Shown here: positions 40,005 to 48,489 of the stretch, in pieces
How positions within the stretch are numbered: the stretch's first letter is position 1
Layout: every line of letters starts with the position of its first letter
NCBI RefSeq assembly: GCF_001412535.1
Contig: NZ_CP011774.1
Location: forward strand, 2,847,501 to 2,911,500
Direction of reading: 5' to 3'
DNA: 64,000 nt
Origin: Limnohabitans sp. 63ED37-2
GTDB lineage: Bacteria > Pseudomonadota > Gammaproteobacteria > Burkholderiales > Burkholderiaceae_C
Notes under the pieces: model-generated
Told to the model about the DNA's origin: nothing
Database searches by the model: none
The model's input: the letters and a program-made list of their open reading frames with translations, nothing else
Translations under genes and position numbers: made by a program

Positions 40005-41048
40005 TTATTCGCTGGTGAAAATGCTGCCCAGCTGGTCCATGCGCTCCAGCGCCATGCCGCAACCGCGGGCCACGCAGGTCAGCGGGTCTTCAGCCACCAG
40101 AACGGGCAGCCCCGTTTCTTCGGCCAACAAGCGGTCCAAGTCGCGCAACAAGGCTCCACCACCGGTCAACATCATGCCGCGCTCAGCGATGTCGGCACCC
40201 AGTTCAGGCGGTGTGTGCTCCAGAGCGGTCTTGACGGCTGACACGATCTGGTTGAGTGGGTCGGTCAAGGCCTCGAGGATTTCGTTGGAGCTGATGGTGA
40301 AGCTGCGTGGCACGCCTTCGGACAGGTTGCGGCCTTTGACTTCCATCTCCTTGACTTCGCTGCCCGGAAACGCCGAGCCGATGTTTTTCTTGATGGCTTC
40401 TGCGGTCGGCTCGCCAATCAGCATGCCGTAGTTGCGGCGGATGTAGCTGATGATGGCTTCGTCGAACTTGTCTCCGCCCACACGCACACTGCCTTTGTAG
40501 ACCATGCCGCCCAGCGAGATCACACCCACCTCGGTGGTGCCGCCGCCGATGTCGACCACCATCGAGCCCGAGGCTTCGGACACAGGCAAACCCGCACCAA
40601 TGGCTGCGGCCATGGGTTCTTCGATCAGGTACACCTCGGAGGCGCCTGCGCCCAAGGCCGACTCACGGATGGCGCGACGCTCCACCTGCGTGGAGCCACA
40701 AGGCACACAAATGATGATGCGGGGGCTGGGGCGGAAGGTGCTGCGGGGATGCACCATGCGGATGAACTGCTTGAGCATCTGCTCGGTGACGGTGAAGTCG
40801 GCGATCACACCGTCCTTCATGGGACGAATGGCTTCGATGTTGCCAGGCACTTTGCCCAGCATGGCTTTGGCCTCGTGACCCACAGCCTGCAGGGTTTTTT
40901 TGCCCTGGGGGCCGCCTTCGTGGCGGATCGCGACCACCGAAGGCTCATCGAGCACGATGCCCTTGTCACGCACAAAAATCAGGGTGTTGGCGGTGCCCAG
41001 ATCAATGGCCAGGTCACTGGAAAAATAGCGGCGAAAAGAGGAAAACAT
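40005..41048 (-). CDS. mreB: Rod-shape-determining protein MreB (bacterial actin)
   Basis: The actin-like filament that guides lateral wall synthesis. ATG 41048 gives 347 residues starting MFSSFRRYFSSDLAIDLGTANTLIFV, with phosphate-1 loop DLGTANT, phosphate-2 VVDIGGGTTEVGV and adenosine motif MLTGGGALL. It heads the mreBCD-mrdA operon and is divergent from gatC across a 211-base promoter region. Confidence 0.97.
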   Translation of the reverse strand: MFSSFRRYFSSDLAIDLGTANTLIFVRDKGIVLDEPSVVAIRHEGGPQGKKTLQAVGHEAKAMLGKVPGNIEAIRPMKDGVIADFTVTEQMLKQFIRMVHPRSTFRPSPRIIICVPCGSTQVERRAIRESALGAGASEVYLIEEPMAAAIGAGLPVSEASGSMVVDIGGGTTEVGVISLGGMVYKGSVRVGGDKFDEAIISYIRRNYGMLIGEPTAEAIKKNIGSAFPGSEVKEMEVKGRNLSEGVPRSFTISSNEILEALTDPLNQIVSAVKTALEHTPPELGADIAERGMMLTGGGALLRDLDRLLAEETGLPVLVAEDPLTCVARGCGMALERMDQLGSIFTSE

Positions 41049-41259
41049 GCAAGGGTCCTTTGACGCAACATGGCCCAGGCCCAAAGGTGGCATGCTGGGA
41101 AAGTGCGCCGGTCAAATCAGGGGTGTCATCAGGGCGGGCTCGGAGATTGCGCAGTGAGCGGCACCAAACGCAGGATAATACCCGATCCCCCGGTGAAACA
41201 GGCGCTCACAGGCCCCGTTCAAGCCGTAAAAACAAGTCCTTTACAACTCTTTTCAAACC

Positions 41260-41559
41260 ATGTCCCTGACCCCGCAGGATATTGCCCGGATCGCGAACCT
41301 CGCCCGGCTGGAACTTAAGCCCAATGAAAGCGAGCGCATGCTCACTCAGATCAACGGCTTTTTTGGCATTGTGCAAGCCATGCAGGCGGTGGACACCACC
41401 GGCATCACCCCCATGGCCCACCCCGTGGCGGCCATTCAGGACATCACGCTGCGCCTGCGCCCCGATGTGGCCAGTGAACCCAACCAACGCGATCTGAACC
41501 AGCAAAGCGCCCCCGCCGTCGAGCGCGGCCTGTTCCTGGTCCCCAAAGTCATTGAGTAA
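41260..41559 (+). CDS. gatC: Asp-tRNA(Asn)/Glu-tRNA(Gln) amidotransferase subunit GatC
   Basis: A 99-residue subunit stabilising GatA in the amidotransferase that corrects mischarged Asp-tRNA(Asn)/Glu-tRNA(Gln). It begins SLTPQDIARIANLARLELKPNE and contains LRPDVASEP and the terminal FLVPKVIE, all family landmarks. gatA starts three bases after its stop. Confidence 0.96.
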   Translation: MSLTPQDIARIANLARLELKPNESERMLTQINGFFGIVQAMQAVDTTGITPMAHPVAAIQDITLRLRPDVASEPNQRDLNQQSAPAVERGLFLVPKVIE

Positions 41560-41562
41560 GTC

Positions 41563-43023
41563 ATGAGCGATCTGCACAACCTGAGCGTGAAAGCGCTGGC
41601 CACCCTTTTGCAAACCAAAGAGGTCAGCGCCGTCGAAGTGGCCACCCGCTTTTTGGCCCGAATGGGCGGCAACCCGCACAACGCCTTTCTGGACATTGAC
41701 AGCGAAGTCACGCTGGCCCAGGCCCAAGCTTCGGATGCCAAATTGGCGGACGGCACCGCAGGCCCTCTCGAAGGCGTGCCCGTGGCACACAAAGACGTGT
41801 TCGTGACCCGCGATTTCGCGACCACCGCCGGCTCCAAAATCCTGAGCGGTTACCGCTCGCCTTTTGACGCCACCGTGGTGCAGCGCCTGCGCAGCGCAGG
41901 CATGGTCACTTTGGGCAAGCTCAACTGCGACGAATTCGCCATGGGTTCGGCCAATGAAAACTCAGCCTATGGCCCAGTGCAAAACCCCTGGGACACCGCT
42001 CGCGTGCCCGGGGGGTCTTCCGGCGGCAGCGCCGCCGCCGTGGCCGCAGGCCTTGCGCCCGCCGCCACGGGCACCGATACGGGTGGCTCGATTCGCCAGC
42101 CCGCCAGCTTTTGCGGCATCACCGGCATCAAGCCCACCTATGGCCGCGCCAGCCGTTACGGCATGATCGCCTATGCCTCGAGCCTCGACCAGGCTGGGCC
42201 CATGGCCCGCAGCGCCGAAGACTGCGCCCTGCTGCTCAGCGCCATGTGCGGTGGCGACATCGACCGCGACTCGACTTCGCTGGACATGCCGACCGAAGAC
42301 TTTGCGGCTGCGCTCAACAACTCACTCGAAGGCCTGCGCATTGGCATTCCCAAAGAGTTTTTTGGCGAAGGCCTGGCGGCCGATGTGCGCGCTGCCGTAG
42401 ACAGCGCTTTGCGCGAATACGAAAAGCTCGGCGCCAAACTGGTGCCCATCAGCCTGCCGCGCACCGAGTTGTCGATTCCTGTGTACTACATCATTGCCCC
42501 GGCCGAAGCCAGCTCCAACCTCAGCCGCTTTGACGGCGTGAAGTTCGGCCACCGCGCCAAGGACTACACCGACTTGGTGGACATGTACAAAAAGACCCGC
42601 GCCGAAGGCTTTGGCAACGAGGTCAAGCGCCGCATCATGACGGGCGCTTATGTGCTGAGCCACGGCTATTACGACGCCTACTACCTGCAAGCCCAGAAAA
42701 TCCGCCGCATGATCGCCGACGACTTCCAGAACGCGTTCAAAGAATGCGATGTGATCGCGGGCCCCGTGGCCCCGACCGTGGCCTGGAAGTTTGGCGAGAA
42801 CGCCAACGACCCGGTGGCCGATTATTTGGCCGACATCTTCACGCTGCCTGCCTCGCTGGCGGGCCTGCCCGGCATGAGCGTGCCCGCAGGCTTTGGCGCA
42901 GGCGGCATGCCCGTGGGCCTGCAACTGATCGGCAACTACTTCAAGGAAGCCCAGTTGCTGAACGCCGCACACCGACTGCAACAAGCGACCGATTTCCACC
43001 TGCAAAAACCGGCAGGAGTCTGA
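41563..43023 (+). CDS. gatA: Asp-tRNA(Asn)/Glu-tRNA(Gln) amidotransferase subunit GatA
   Basis: The glutaminase subunit (486 residues) of the amidase-signature family. The Ser-cisSer-Lys triad is visible: K77 in GVPVAHKDVF, the cis-Ser at about 152 in GGSSGGSAAAVAAG and nucleophile S176 in GTDTGGSIRQPA. It lies between gatC and gatB in one operon. Confidence 0.97.
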   Translation: MSDLHNLSVKALATLLQTKEVSAVEVATRFLARMGGNPHNAFLDIDSEVTLAQAQASDAKLADGTAGPLEGVPVAHKDVFVTRDFATTAGSKILSGYRSPFDATVVQRLRSAGMVTLGKLNCDEFAMGSANENSAYGPVQNPWDTARVPGGSSGGSAAAVAAGLAPAATGTDTGGSIRQPASFCGITGIKPTYGRASRYGMIAYASSLDQAGPMARSAEDCALLLSAMCGGDIDRDSTSLDMPTEDFAAALNNSLEGLRIGIPKEFFGEGLAADVRAAVDSALREYEKLGAKLVPISLPRTELSIPVYYIIAPAEASSNLSRFDGVKFGHRAKDYTDLVDMYKKTRAEGFGNEVKRRIMTGAYVLSHGYYDAYYLQAQKIRRMIADDFQNAFKECDVIAGPVAPTVAWKFGENANDPVADYLADIFTLPASLAGLPGMSVPAGFGAGGMPVGLQLIGNYFKEAQLLNAAHRLQQATDFHLQKPAGV

Positions 43024-43028
43024 ACAAC

Positions 43029-44480
43029 ATGAGCAAACTCGTCCAAGGCTACGAAGTCGTCATCGGCTTCGAAACACACGCCCAACTCTCAACCAAAAGC
43101 AAGATCTTCAGTCGCGCCTCGGTGGCGTTTGGCGCCGAACCCAACACGCAAGCCTGCGCGGTGGACATGGCCCTGCCCGGCACGCTGCCGGTGATGAACA
43201 TGGGCGCTGTGGAACGCGCCATCGAATTCGGCTTGGGTGTCAACGCGCACATTGCCGAGCGCAGCATCTTTGCACGCAAAAACTACTTTTACCCCGACCT
43301 GCCCAAGGGCTACCAAATCAGCCAGTTCGAGATCCCGGTGGTGCAAGGCGGTGAAGTGTCGTTCTTCCTCGAAGAAGGCAAAGAGACCGTGCGCAAAACC
43401 GTGCGCTTGGAACGTGCCCACTTGGAAGAAGACGCGGGCAAATCGCTGCACGAAGACTTCATTGGCCAATCAGGCATTGACCTGAACCGTGCAGGCACGC
43501 CGCTCTTGGAAATCGTCACCCAGCCCGACATCCGCAGCAGCGAAGAGGCCGTGGCTTATGCCAAAGAGCTGCACAAGATCGTGACCTGGATCGGCATCTG
43601 CGACGGCAACATGCAAGAAGGCAGCTTCCGGTGTGATGCCAACGTCTCGGTGCGCAAGCCCGGTGGCCCGCTGGGCACCCGCCGCGAGATCAAGAACCTG
43701 AACAGCTTCAAGTTCATGCAGCAAGCCATCGACTACGAAGTGCGTTGGCAGATCGACCAAATCGAAGACGGCATCGCCATCCAGCAAGCCACGGTACTGT
43801 TCGACCCCGACACGGGCGAAACCCGCGCCATGCGCACCAAGGAAGACGCTGCCGACTACCGCTACTTCCCCGACCCCGACCTGCCGCCGCTGGTGATTGG
43901 CCGCGACTGGGTCGAGCGCGTGCGCAGCGAGATGGCCGAACTGCCCCGTGTCATGGCCGAGCGCTTCGTCAAAGACTACGCCCTGCCCGAATACGACGCC
44001 ACGCAACTCACCCAAAGTAAGGCGGTCGCCGCCTACTTTGAAGCCACCGCCAAAGCCTGCGGCCAAGCCAAACTGGCGAGCAACTGGATCATGGGCGAAG
44101 TCTCACGCCGCCTGAACGCCAGCGAACTCAGCATCGAGCAATCGCCCGTCAGCGCTGCGCAACTGGCCGCTCTCATCGGCCGCATCAGCGACAACACCAT
44201 CAGCAACAACGCGGCGCGTCAGGTGTTTGAAGGTCTGTGGAACGGTGAAGGCGAAGTCGACGCCATCATCGAAGCCAAAGGCCTCAAGCAGATGAACGAC
44301 ACCGGCGAGCTCGAAAAAATCATCGACGAAGTGCTGGCCGCCAACCCCAAGAACGTGGAAGAGTTCAAGGCGGGCAATGCCAAGGCCCTGAACGGCCTGG
44401 TCGGCCCCATCATGAAAGCCAGCAAGGGCAAGGCCAATCCGGGTCAGGTGAATGCGTTGTTGATGAAGAAGCTGGGTTGA
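43029..44480 (+). CDS. gatB: Asp-tRNA(Asn)/Glu-tRNA(Gln) amidotransferase subunit GatB
   Basis: The kinase/amidotransferase subunit binding mischarged tRNA. ATG 43029 gives 483 residues opening MSKLVQGYEVVIGFETHAQLSTKSKIFS, followed by FYPDLPKGYQISQ, RAHLEEDAGKS and DLNRAGTPLLEIVTQPDI. The C-terminal YqeY-like tail ends GKANPGQVNALLMKKLG. The start is chosen five bases after the gatA stop. Confidence 0.97.
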   Translation: MSKLVQGYEVVIGFETHAQLSTKSKIFSRASVAFGAEPNTQACAVDMALPGTLPVMNMGAVERAIEFGLGVNAHIAERSIFARKNYFYPDLPKGYQISQFEIPVVQGGEVSFFLEEGKETVRKTVRLERAHLEEDAGKSLHEDFIGQSGIDLNRAGTPLLEIVTQPDIRSSEEAVAYAKELHKIVTWIGICDGNMQEGSFRCDANVSVRKPGGPLGTRREIKNLNSFKFMQQAIDYEVRWQIDQIEDGIAIQQATVLFDPDTGETRAMRTKEDAADYRYFPDPDLPPLVIGRDWVERVRSEMAELPRVMAERFVKDYALPEYDATQLTQSKAVAAYFEATAKACGQAKLASNWIMGEVSRRLNASELSIEQSPVSAAQLAALIGRISDNTISNNAARQVFEGLWNGEGEVDAIIEAKGLKQMNDTGELEKIIDEVLAANPKNVEEFKAGNAKALNGLVGPIMKASKGKANPGQVNALLMKKLG

Positions 44481-44501
44481 TGGTTCCGAATGGGGTCGTG
44501 C

Positions 44502-45320
44502 TTATGCGGCGCCCCATTCGAAACTCGGTTTTGGCTTGAGTTCCAGCAACGGCCTTAAATCCTTAAGTGGCGATATTGATGGGTGGGCATGCGCCATCAC
44601 GGGTTGAGGGTTGATAACCTGATAAATGCCCATATCGTGTGCATTCATCAGCTTTTCTTTGGTCTCCTCAGGTGGCTGATTAAGAGCCTTCAAAATGTCC
44701 GCTTGTTTGGCGCTGAAGCCGAACACCATGGCATGCAACTCGAAAAACTGATCCATCGCTCGACGGCCCGTAGATCCGGGTTGCGCAATCAATCGCAGTT
44801 CACGCTCATGTTGCCAATAGTCGTACTTTTTGGATAACTTGGCTTGCGCATTGCCAAATAAGTCATGGGTGAATGTGGGAGGCCTTATTCGTCGGGCCTG
44901 CGCACCCCTATCATTGTCACGGTGCGTAACGTAGTCCACGTTCACCCACTTGAACCGTTCATCGCGCAACGGCTTTCGCTTCAACACCATGCAAACACCT
45001 TTATGGTCGTTGGCATAGGAAGCCCACATGGGTAAAAAGTTGGATGCGTGCCAGTTTTTTCCGTGGATCGAAACTGAATAAACGCCAACACGCTGCAAAT
45101 AGGACTCCACGTCACTCTTGACCGGTGGAGGGTTGCAATCCCATAAATAGCCCTCAGTCAAAACACCTTCCAGCGGATCATTCAACTGCGCCACCGTTGG
45201 AATGTAAATTTCCAATTGAGGCAAGAGGCTCAGGAAATCTTCATTGATGTCGCGAAACTTGCAGACATAGGGATGGTCTTCTTCAAAGGGAGCGTTTTCA
45301 ACATGCATGCTTTCACTCAT
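44502..45320 (-). CDS. DUF2971-family protein
   Basis: A 272-residue protein resembling DUF2971: an N-terminal YVCKFRDINEDFLSLLPQLEIYIPTVAQLNDPLEG and a central FLPMWASYANDHKGVCMVLKR, where the family has W-x-x-YA-D-x-H-K-G. Such proteins are often found in defence or mobile islands, but their activity is unknown. It sits with a Fic-like remnant and ccdAB in an accessory strip between gatB and an FAH gene. It overlaps the upstream Fic-like fragment by eight bases. Confidence 0.7.
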   Translation of the reverse strand: MSESMHVENAPFEEDHPYVCKFRDINEDFLSLLPQLEIYIPTVAQLNDPLEGVLTEGYLWDCNPPPVKSDVESYLQRVGVYSVSIHGKNWHASNFLPMWASYANDHKGVCMVLKRKPLRDERFKWVNVDYVTHRDNDRGAQARRIRPPTFTHDLFGNAQAKLSKKYDYWQHERELRLIAQPGSTGRRAMDQFFELHAMVFGFSAKQADILKALNQPPEETKEKLMNAHDMGIYQVINPQPVMAHAHPSISPLKDLRPLLELKPKPSFEWGAA

Positions 45321-45600
45321 CTTCCAAATTGTTGTTTATCGTTTTGAGCGGCTTATTGACTCGGCTCGCTGATATCGGAGCTGAGCTTGTACCGCGTCCC
45401 CGCCCTGTCCCTGTCTGCACCAACACCCCCAACTCACAAAGCGCCGTGAGTTCGCGGTAGGCCGTGGCGCGTAACACGCGGCAGAGGTTCACGTATTTCT
45501 CGGTGCTGATGCCGTTGGCAAAGCCGTCAGGCTCCACGTCATAGAGCTTGTTGATCGCCTTGGTTTGCGTGAGCGTGAGACTTGGATATTGCTCACGCAA
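45313..45600 (-). pseudogene. Remnant resembling the C-terminal winged helix of Fic-family proteins
   Basis: The 95-codon open frame reads LTLTQTKAINKLYD...GFANGISTEKYVNLCRVLRATAYRELTALCELGVLVQTGTGRGRG. This aligns by eye with the winged-helix tail of DUF4172-type Fic AMP-transferases (LN-x-RQ...GGxTxRKYVxLT-x-x-SRATAxRDLxxLxxxGxLxxxGxGRS). The Fic core motif HPFxxGNGR is absent. There is no ATG; the only start is TTG at 45600, directly after an in-frame TAA, and upstream frames are broken. It is either a degraded Fic gene or a minimal DNA-binding protein translated with the DUF2971 gene. Confidence 0.6.
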
Positions 45601-45753
45601 TTAAGCCCAAAGCAGGTTTTATAGATTTACGCTTCACACGCCCTGCAAAGCTTGCATACCCTTGTCGAGCGCACCTATTTCAACCACCCATCAAGGGCAA
45701 ATCAATGCGTCGTTGTCGCCCACCTGTGCCCCCAACCAGCATGCGGGTTAAGA

Positions 45754-45775
45754 TATGCGCACACATCTATGCGCA
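45754..45775. promoter_or_regulatory. Direct-repeat operator candidate of ccdAB
   Basis: TATGCGCA occurs twice (45754-45761 and 45768-45775), 14 bases apart, just upstream of ccdA. The second copy contains the ATGCGCAT palindrome. Such spacing suits cooperative CcdA or CcdAB autorepression. Confidence 0.45.
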
Positions 45776-45786
45776 TGGAGATCACG

Positions 45787-46050
45787 ATGCCAGCCACACA
45801 GTCAGCCCATCGCGTGCGCACCGGCGTCTCAGGCAAGCGCGCCATCAACCTCAGCCTGAGCAACGATGTGCTGGAAGCTGCAAAGCACCTCGCCATCAAC
45901 ATTTCTCAGGTCTGCGACAGCCACCTGCGTGAAGTTGTGCGCCGCGAACAGGAGCGCAAATGGCGCGAGGATCACGCAGATTTCATATCGGCTTACAACG
46001 CAACCATCGAGGCGGAAGGCCTGCCGCTGGATGAGTGGAGAAGTTTCTGA
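45787..46050 (+). CDS. ccdA: CcdA-like antitoxin
   Basis: An 87-residue antitoxin of the CcdA family. A ribbon-helix-helix N-terminus (KRAINLSLSNDVLEAAKHLAINISQVCDSHLREVV) for DNA binding is followed by a charged flexible tail (REQERKWREDHADFISAYNATIEAEGLPLDEWRSF) that neutralises CcdB. I chose ATG 45787 because GGAG lies seven bases upstream; two other in-frame ATGs at 45769 and 45775 overlap the operator repeat. The stop overlaps the ccdB start (TGATG). Confidence 0.9.
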   Translation: MPATQSAHRVRTGVSGKRAINLSLSNDVLEAAKHLAINISQVCDSHLREVVRREQERKWREDHADFISAYNATIEAEGLPLDEWRSF

Positions 46051-46367
46051 TGGCGCGCTTTGACGTTTATGCCAACCCTGGCAACCATGCGGCCACCACC
46101 CCCTACCTGCTGGATGTGCAGAGCGACCTGCTCAATGGCCTGGACAGCCGGATGGTGATTCCCTTGCGCAGCCTCAAGCACTTCCCCAAGGTCAAGCTGT
46201 CGACGCAACTGACACCGATTTTCACCATAGAAGGCGAAAAGTATCTGCTGGAAACGCCCAAAATGGGCGCGATTCCACTGCGGGTGTTGAAGTCGCACGT
46301 GACTTCGCTCGCCCAAGCACAAGACCAGATCACTGCCGCTATGGATTTTTTGTTCCAAGGTTATTGA
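46050..46367 (+). CDS. ccdB: CcdB-like toxin
   Basis: A 105-residue CcdB-family protein from ATG 46050 (MARFDVYANPG), with YLLDVQSDLLNGLDSRMVIPL and the fold expected of gyrase-inhibiting CcdB. F-plasmid CcdB ends in Trp-Gly-Ile, residues needed to poison GyrA; this protein ends FLFQGY, so the key Trp is replaced. It may be weakened, act on an adapted target, or be inactive. It is coupled to ccdA by a one-base overlap. Confidence 0.9.
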   Translation: MARFDVYANPGNHAATTPYLLDVQSDLLNGLDSRMVIPLRSLKHFPKVKLSTQLTPIFTIEGEKYLLETPKMGAIPLRVLKSHVTSLAQAQDQITAAMDFLFQGY

Positions 46368-46416
46368 TCAGGCCCGTTTGGCCCGTCGGGTTTTCGGGGC
46401 GTGTGCCACGCCATTC

Positions 46417-46432
46417 GGCCGCAGGGGCGGCC
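46417..46432. repeat. REP-like GC palindrome
   Basis: GGCCGC (46417-46422), AGGG loop, GCGGCC (46427-46432), followed by TCCCACAGG. It lies between convergent ccdB and the FAH gene. The form resembles dispersed REP-type palindromes of proteobacteria; only one copy was noticed here. Confidence 0.4.
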
Positions 46433-46459
46433 TCCCACAGGGGCAAGGGTATGCCAGCT

Positions 46460-47470
46460 TCAGCGCTCCAACGGCACGATTTCCTGCTCAATCGCCCCAA
46501 ACAAACTCTCACCGTTTTGGCCCTTCATCTCGATGCGAATCGTGTCGCCGTACTTCATGAACTCGGTCGAGGGCTTGCCATCGAGTATGGTTTCGATGGC
46601 GCGTTTTTCGGCGATGCAGCTGTAGCCTTTGGGCCACTCGGGTTTGCCGTTCACGTCGACGCTTTTATTGCTCACAGTGCCGCTGCCCACCACGGAGCCG
46701 GCACGCACATTGCGCGTCTTGCAGATGTGGGCGATCAATTGTCCAAAGTGGAAAGTCATCTCGGGGCCAGCCTCGCACATGCCGACTTTGCGGCCGTTCC
46801 AAGTGGACTGCAGCGTCAGGTGCACGCGCCCGCCTTGCCAGGCGTCACCCAATTCGTCGGGTGTGATGGCCACGGGGCTGAAGGCGGTGGCAGGCTTGCT
46901 TTGGAAGAAGCCAAAGCCTTTGGCCAGCTCGTTCGGGATCAGGTTGCGCAGGCTCACGTCGTTGGCCAGCATGACGAGGCGCACACCCTCGATGGCATCG
47001 TCAGCGCTGGTTTGCATGGGCACATCGCCGGTGACGACGGCGATCTCAGCTTCAAAGTCAATGCCAAACGCTTCGCTGGCGCACACCACCGGGTCACAAG
47101 GGCCGATGAAATCATCGCTGCCGCCTTGGTACATCAGTGGGTCGGTGTAGAAGCTGCTGGGCACTTCGGAGTTGCGTGCCGCACGGACCAGCTCCACATG
47201 GTTGATGTAGGCTGAGCCATCGGCCCACTGGTAAGCGCGGGGCAGCGGGGCCAGGCATTGGGCCGGGTCAAACGGAAAAGCGTGGCGTGCTTTGCCTTGG
47301 TTCAACGTCGTGTACAGGTCTTCCAACTGAGGGGCCAGAAAGTTCCAGTCGTCCAGCACTTGCTGGAGTTTGCTGGCGATGCCGGTCGCATAATGGGCAG
47401 TGCTCAGGTCGCGCGAGACCACCACCAGTTGTCCGTCGCGTGAGCCGTCTTTGTAGGTCGCCAATTTCAT
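46460..47470 (-). CDS. Fumarylacetoacetate hydrolase family protein
   Basis: A 336-residue FAH-superfamily enzyme that cleaves C-C bonds of diketo or oxo-enoic acids using a divalent metal. The catalytic core has the acidic metal ligands in FGIDFEAEIAVVTGDVP, with NDVSLRNL and GSGTVSNKSVDVNG. The long N-terminal domain (about residues 1-100) is typical of the 'long' FAH group. It is divergent from an IclR regulator, suggesting control as an aromatic-acid catabolic gene (for example tyrosine or gentisate branch). Exact substrate uncertain. Confidence 0.88.
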   Translation of the reverse strand: MKLATYKDGSRDGQLVVVSRDLSTAHYATGIASKLQQVLDDWNFLAPQLEDLYTTLNQGKARHAFPFDPAQCLAPLPRAYQWADGSAYINHVELVRAARNSEVPSSFYTDPLMYQGGSDDFIGPCDPVVCASEAFGIDFEAEIAVVTGDVPMQTSADDAIEGVRLVMLANDVSLRNLIPNELAKGFGFFQSKPATAFSPVAITPDELGDAWQGGRVHLTLQSTWNGRKVGMCEAGPEMTFHFGQLIAHICKTRNVRAGSVVGSGTVSNKSVDVNGKPEWPKGYSCIAEKRAIETILDGKPSTEFMKYGDTIRIEMKGQNGESLFGAIEQEIVPLER

Positions 47471-47542
47471 GATGTTTGCCCGTTTTGTACGCCCTTCACC
47501 GCCGTGGACACCACGGGTGAATGGCGTATTGAATTACGCATT

Positions 47543-47558
47543 GTTAAACTCGTTTAAC
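47543..47558. promoter_or_regulatory. Palindromic operator candidate between FAH and IclR genes
   Basis: GTTAAAC (47543-47549) and GTTTAAC (47552-47558) form a perfect 7-2-7 palindrome 26 bases before the iclR-type start and 73 bases from the FAH start. It is well placed for IclR autoregulation and control of the FAH gene. A second small inverted repeat (GCGTA/TACGC) lies at 47524-47539. Confidence 0.6.
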
Positions 47559-47583
47559 TAATCGAAACCTGATTCTAGAGCAT

Positions 47584-48411
47584 ATGGCCAACGAAAGCAC
47601 CATGAATACCCCCCCGGAAGGGGACAAAGAGCGCGCAGGCATCCAGTCGGTGGAGGTGGGTTTTGCCCTGCTGGATGTGCTGGCGCAGGCCCCTGGGCCC
47701 TTGATGTTGCGCGACTTGGCCAGCGCTGCCGGCATGAGCGCGGCCAAAGCCCACCGCTACCTGGTGAGCTTTCAGCGTCTGAATCTGGTGGTGCAGGACG
47801 CCAACACCCGTTATGAACTCGGCCCCGCCACCTTGCGCCTGGGTTTGGCCACCTTGTCCCGACTCGATGCGGTCAAGCTGGCGCGAGAGCGTTTGCCTGC
47901 TTTGATGGACCAGACCGGCCACACCCTGGCCCTGGCCGTTTGGGGCAACCGGGGCCCGACTCTGGTGCACTGGCAGGAAACCCCACTGGCCATGCCGGTG
48001 AGCCTGCGCCTGGGCGATGTGATGCCACTGTTGTCATCGGCCACGGGCCGTTGCTTTGCCTCCTTCATTGGCCACGGCGGTGCAGCCGACAAGGCTCGGC
48101 CCATGATGGATGCGGAGCTGGCCCTTGCCCGCAAATTGGGGCGCAGTGATTTGCCGTCCACCCCTGCGCAGGTGCAAGCCTTGCTGAGCGAAACCCGTGC
48201 ACAAGGCCTGGGCCGCGTGGTCAACGTGCTGCTGCCGGGCATTTCAGGACTGTGTGCGCCCGTGTTCGATGCAGGGGGACATCTGGCCTTGGGTGTGGTG
48301 TCGCTTGGGTCTTCGGCCACCTTCGATGCCAACTGGCAAGGCCCAATGGCCCAAGCACTGCGGACATTTGCCCAGCAATTGTCAGCCGACCTCGGATGGC
48401 GCTCGGCCTGA
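47584..48411 (+). CDS. IclR-family transcriptional regulator
   Basis: A 275-residue regulator with an N-terminal winged helix (SVEVGFALLDVLAQAPGPLMLRDLASAAGMSAAKAHRYLVSFQRLNLV) and a C-terminal effector domain (LPALMDQTGHTLALAVWGNRGPTLVHWQE... SSATGRCFASF... VNVLLPGISGLCAPVFDAGGHLALGVVSLG). Its divergence from the FAH gene over a palindrome indicates local regulation. Confidence 0.92.
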   Translation: MANESTMNTPPEGDKERAGIQSVEVGFALLDVLAQAPGPLMLRDLASAAGMSAAKAHRYLVSFQRLNLVVQDANTRYELGPATLRLGLATLSRLDAVKLARERLPALMDQTGHTLALAVWGNRGPTLVHWQETPLAMPVSLRLGDVMPLLSSATGRCFASFIGHGGAADKARPMMDAELALARKLGRSDLPSTPAQVQALLSETRAQGLGRVVNVLLPGISGLCAPVFDAGGHLALGVVSLGSSATFDANWQGPMAQALRTFAQQLSADLGWRSA

Positions 48412-48489
48412 ACAAGGGCCATTCGAATTTTTACGCACGGCTTTTCTCCAAGCTCATGATCACGCCCTTGATCCACAACTTGTGAACCC

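Noticed and set aside
44502..46367. Prophage or integrative element around ccdAB.
   Set aside because: No integrase, att-like repeats, tRNA or structural phage genes can be seen.
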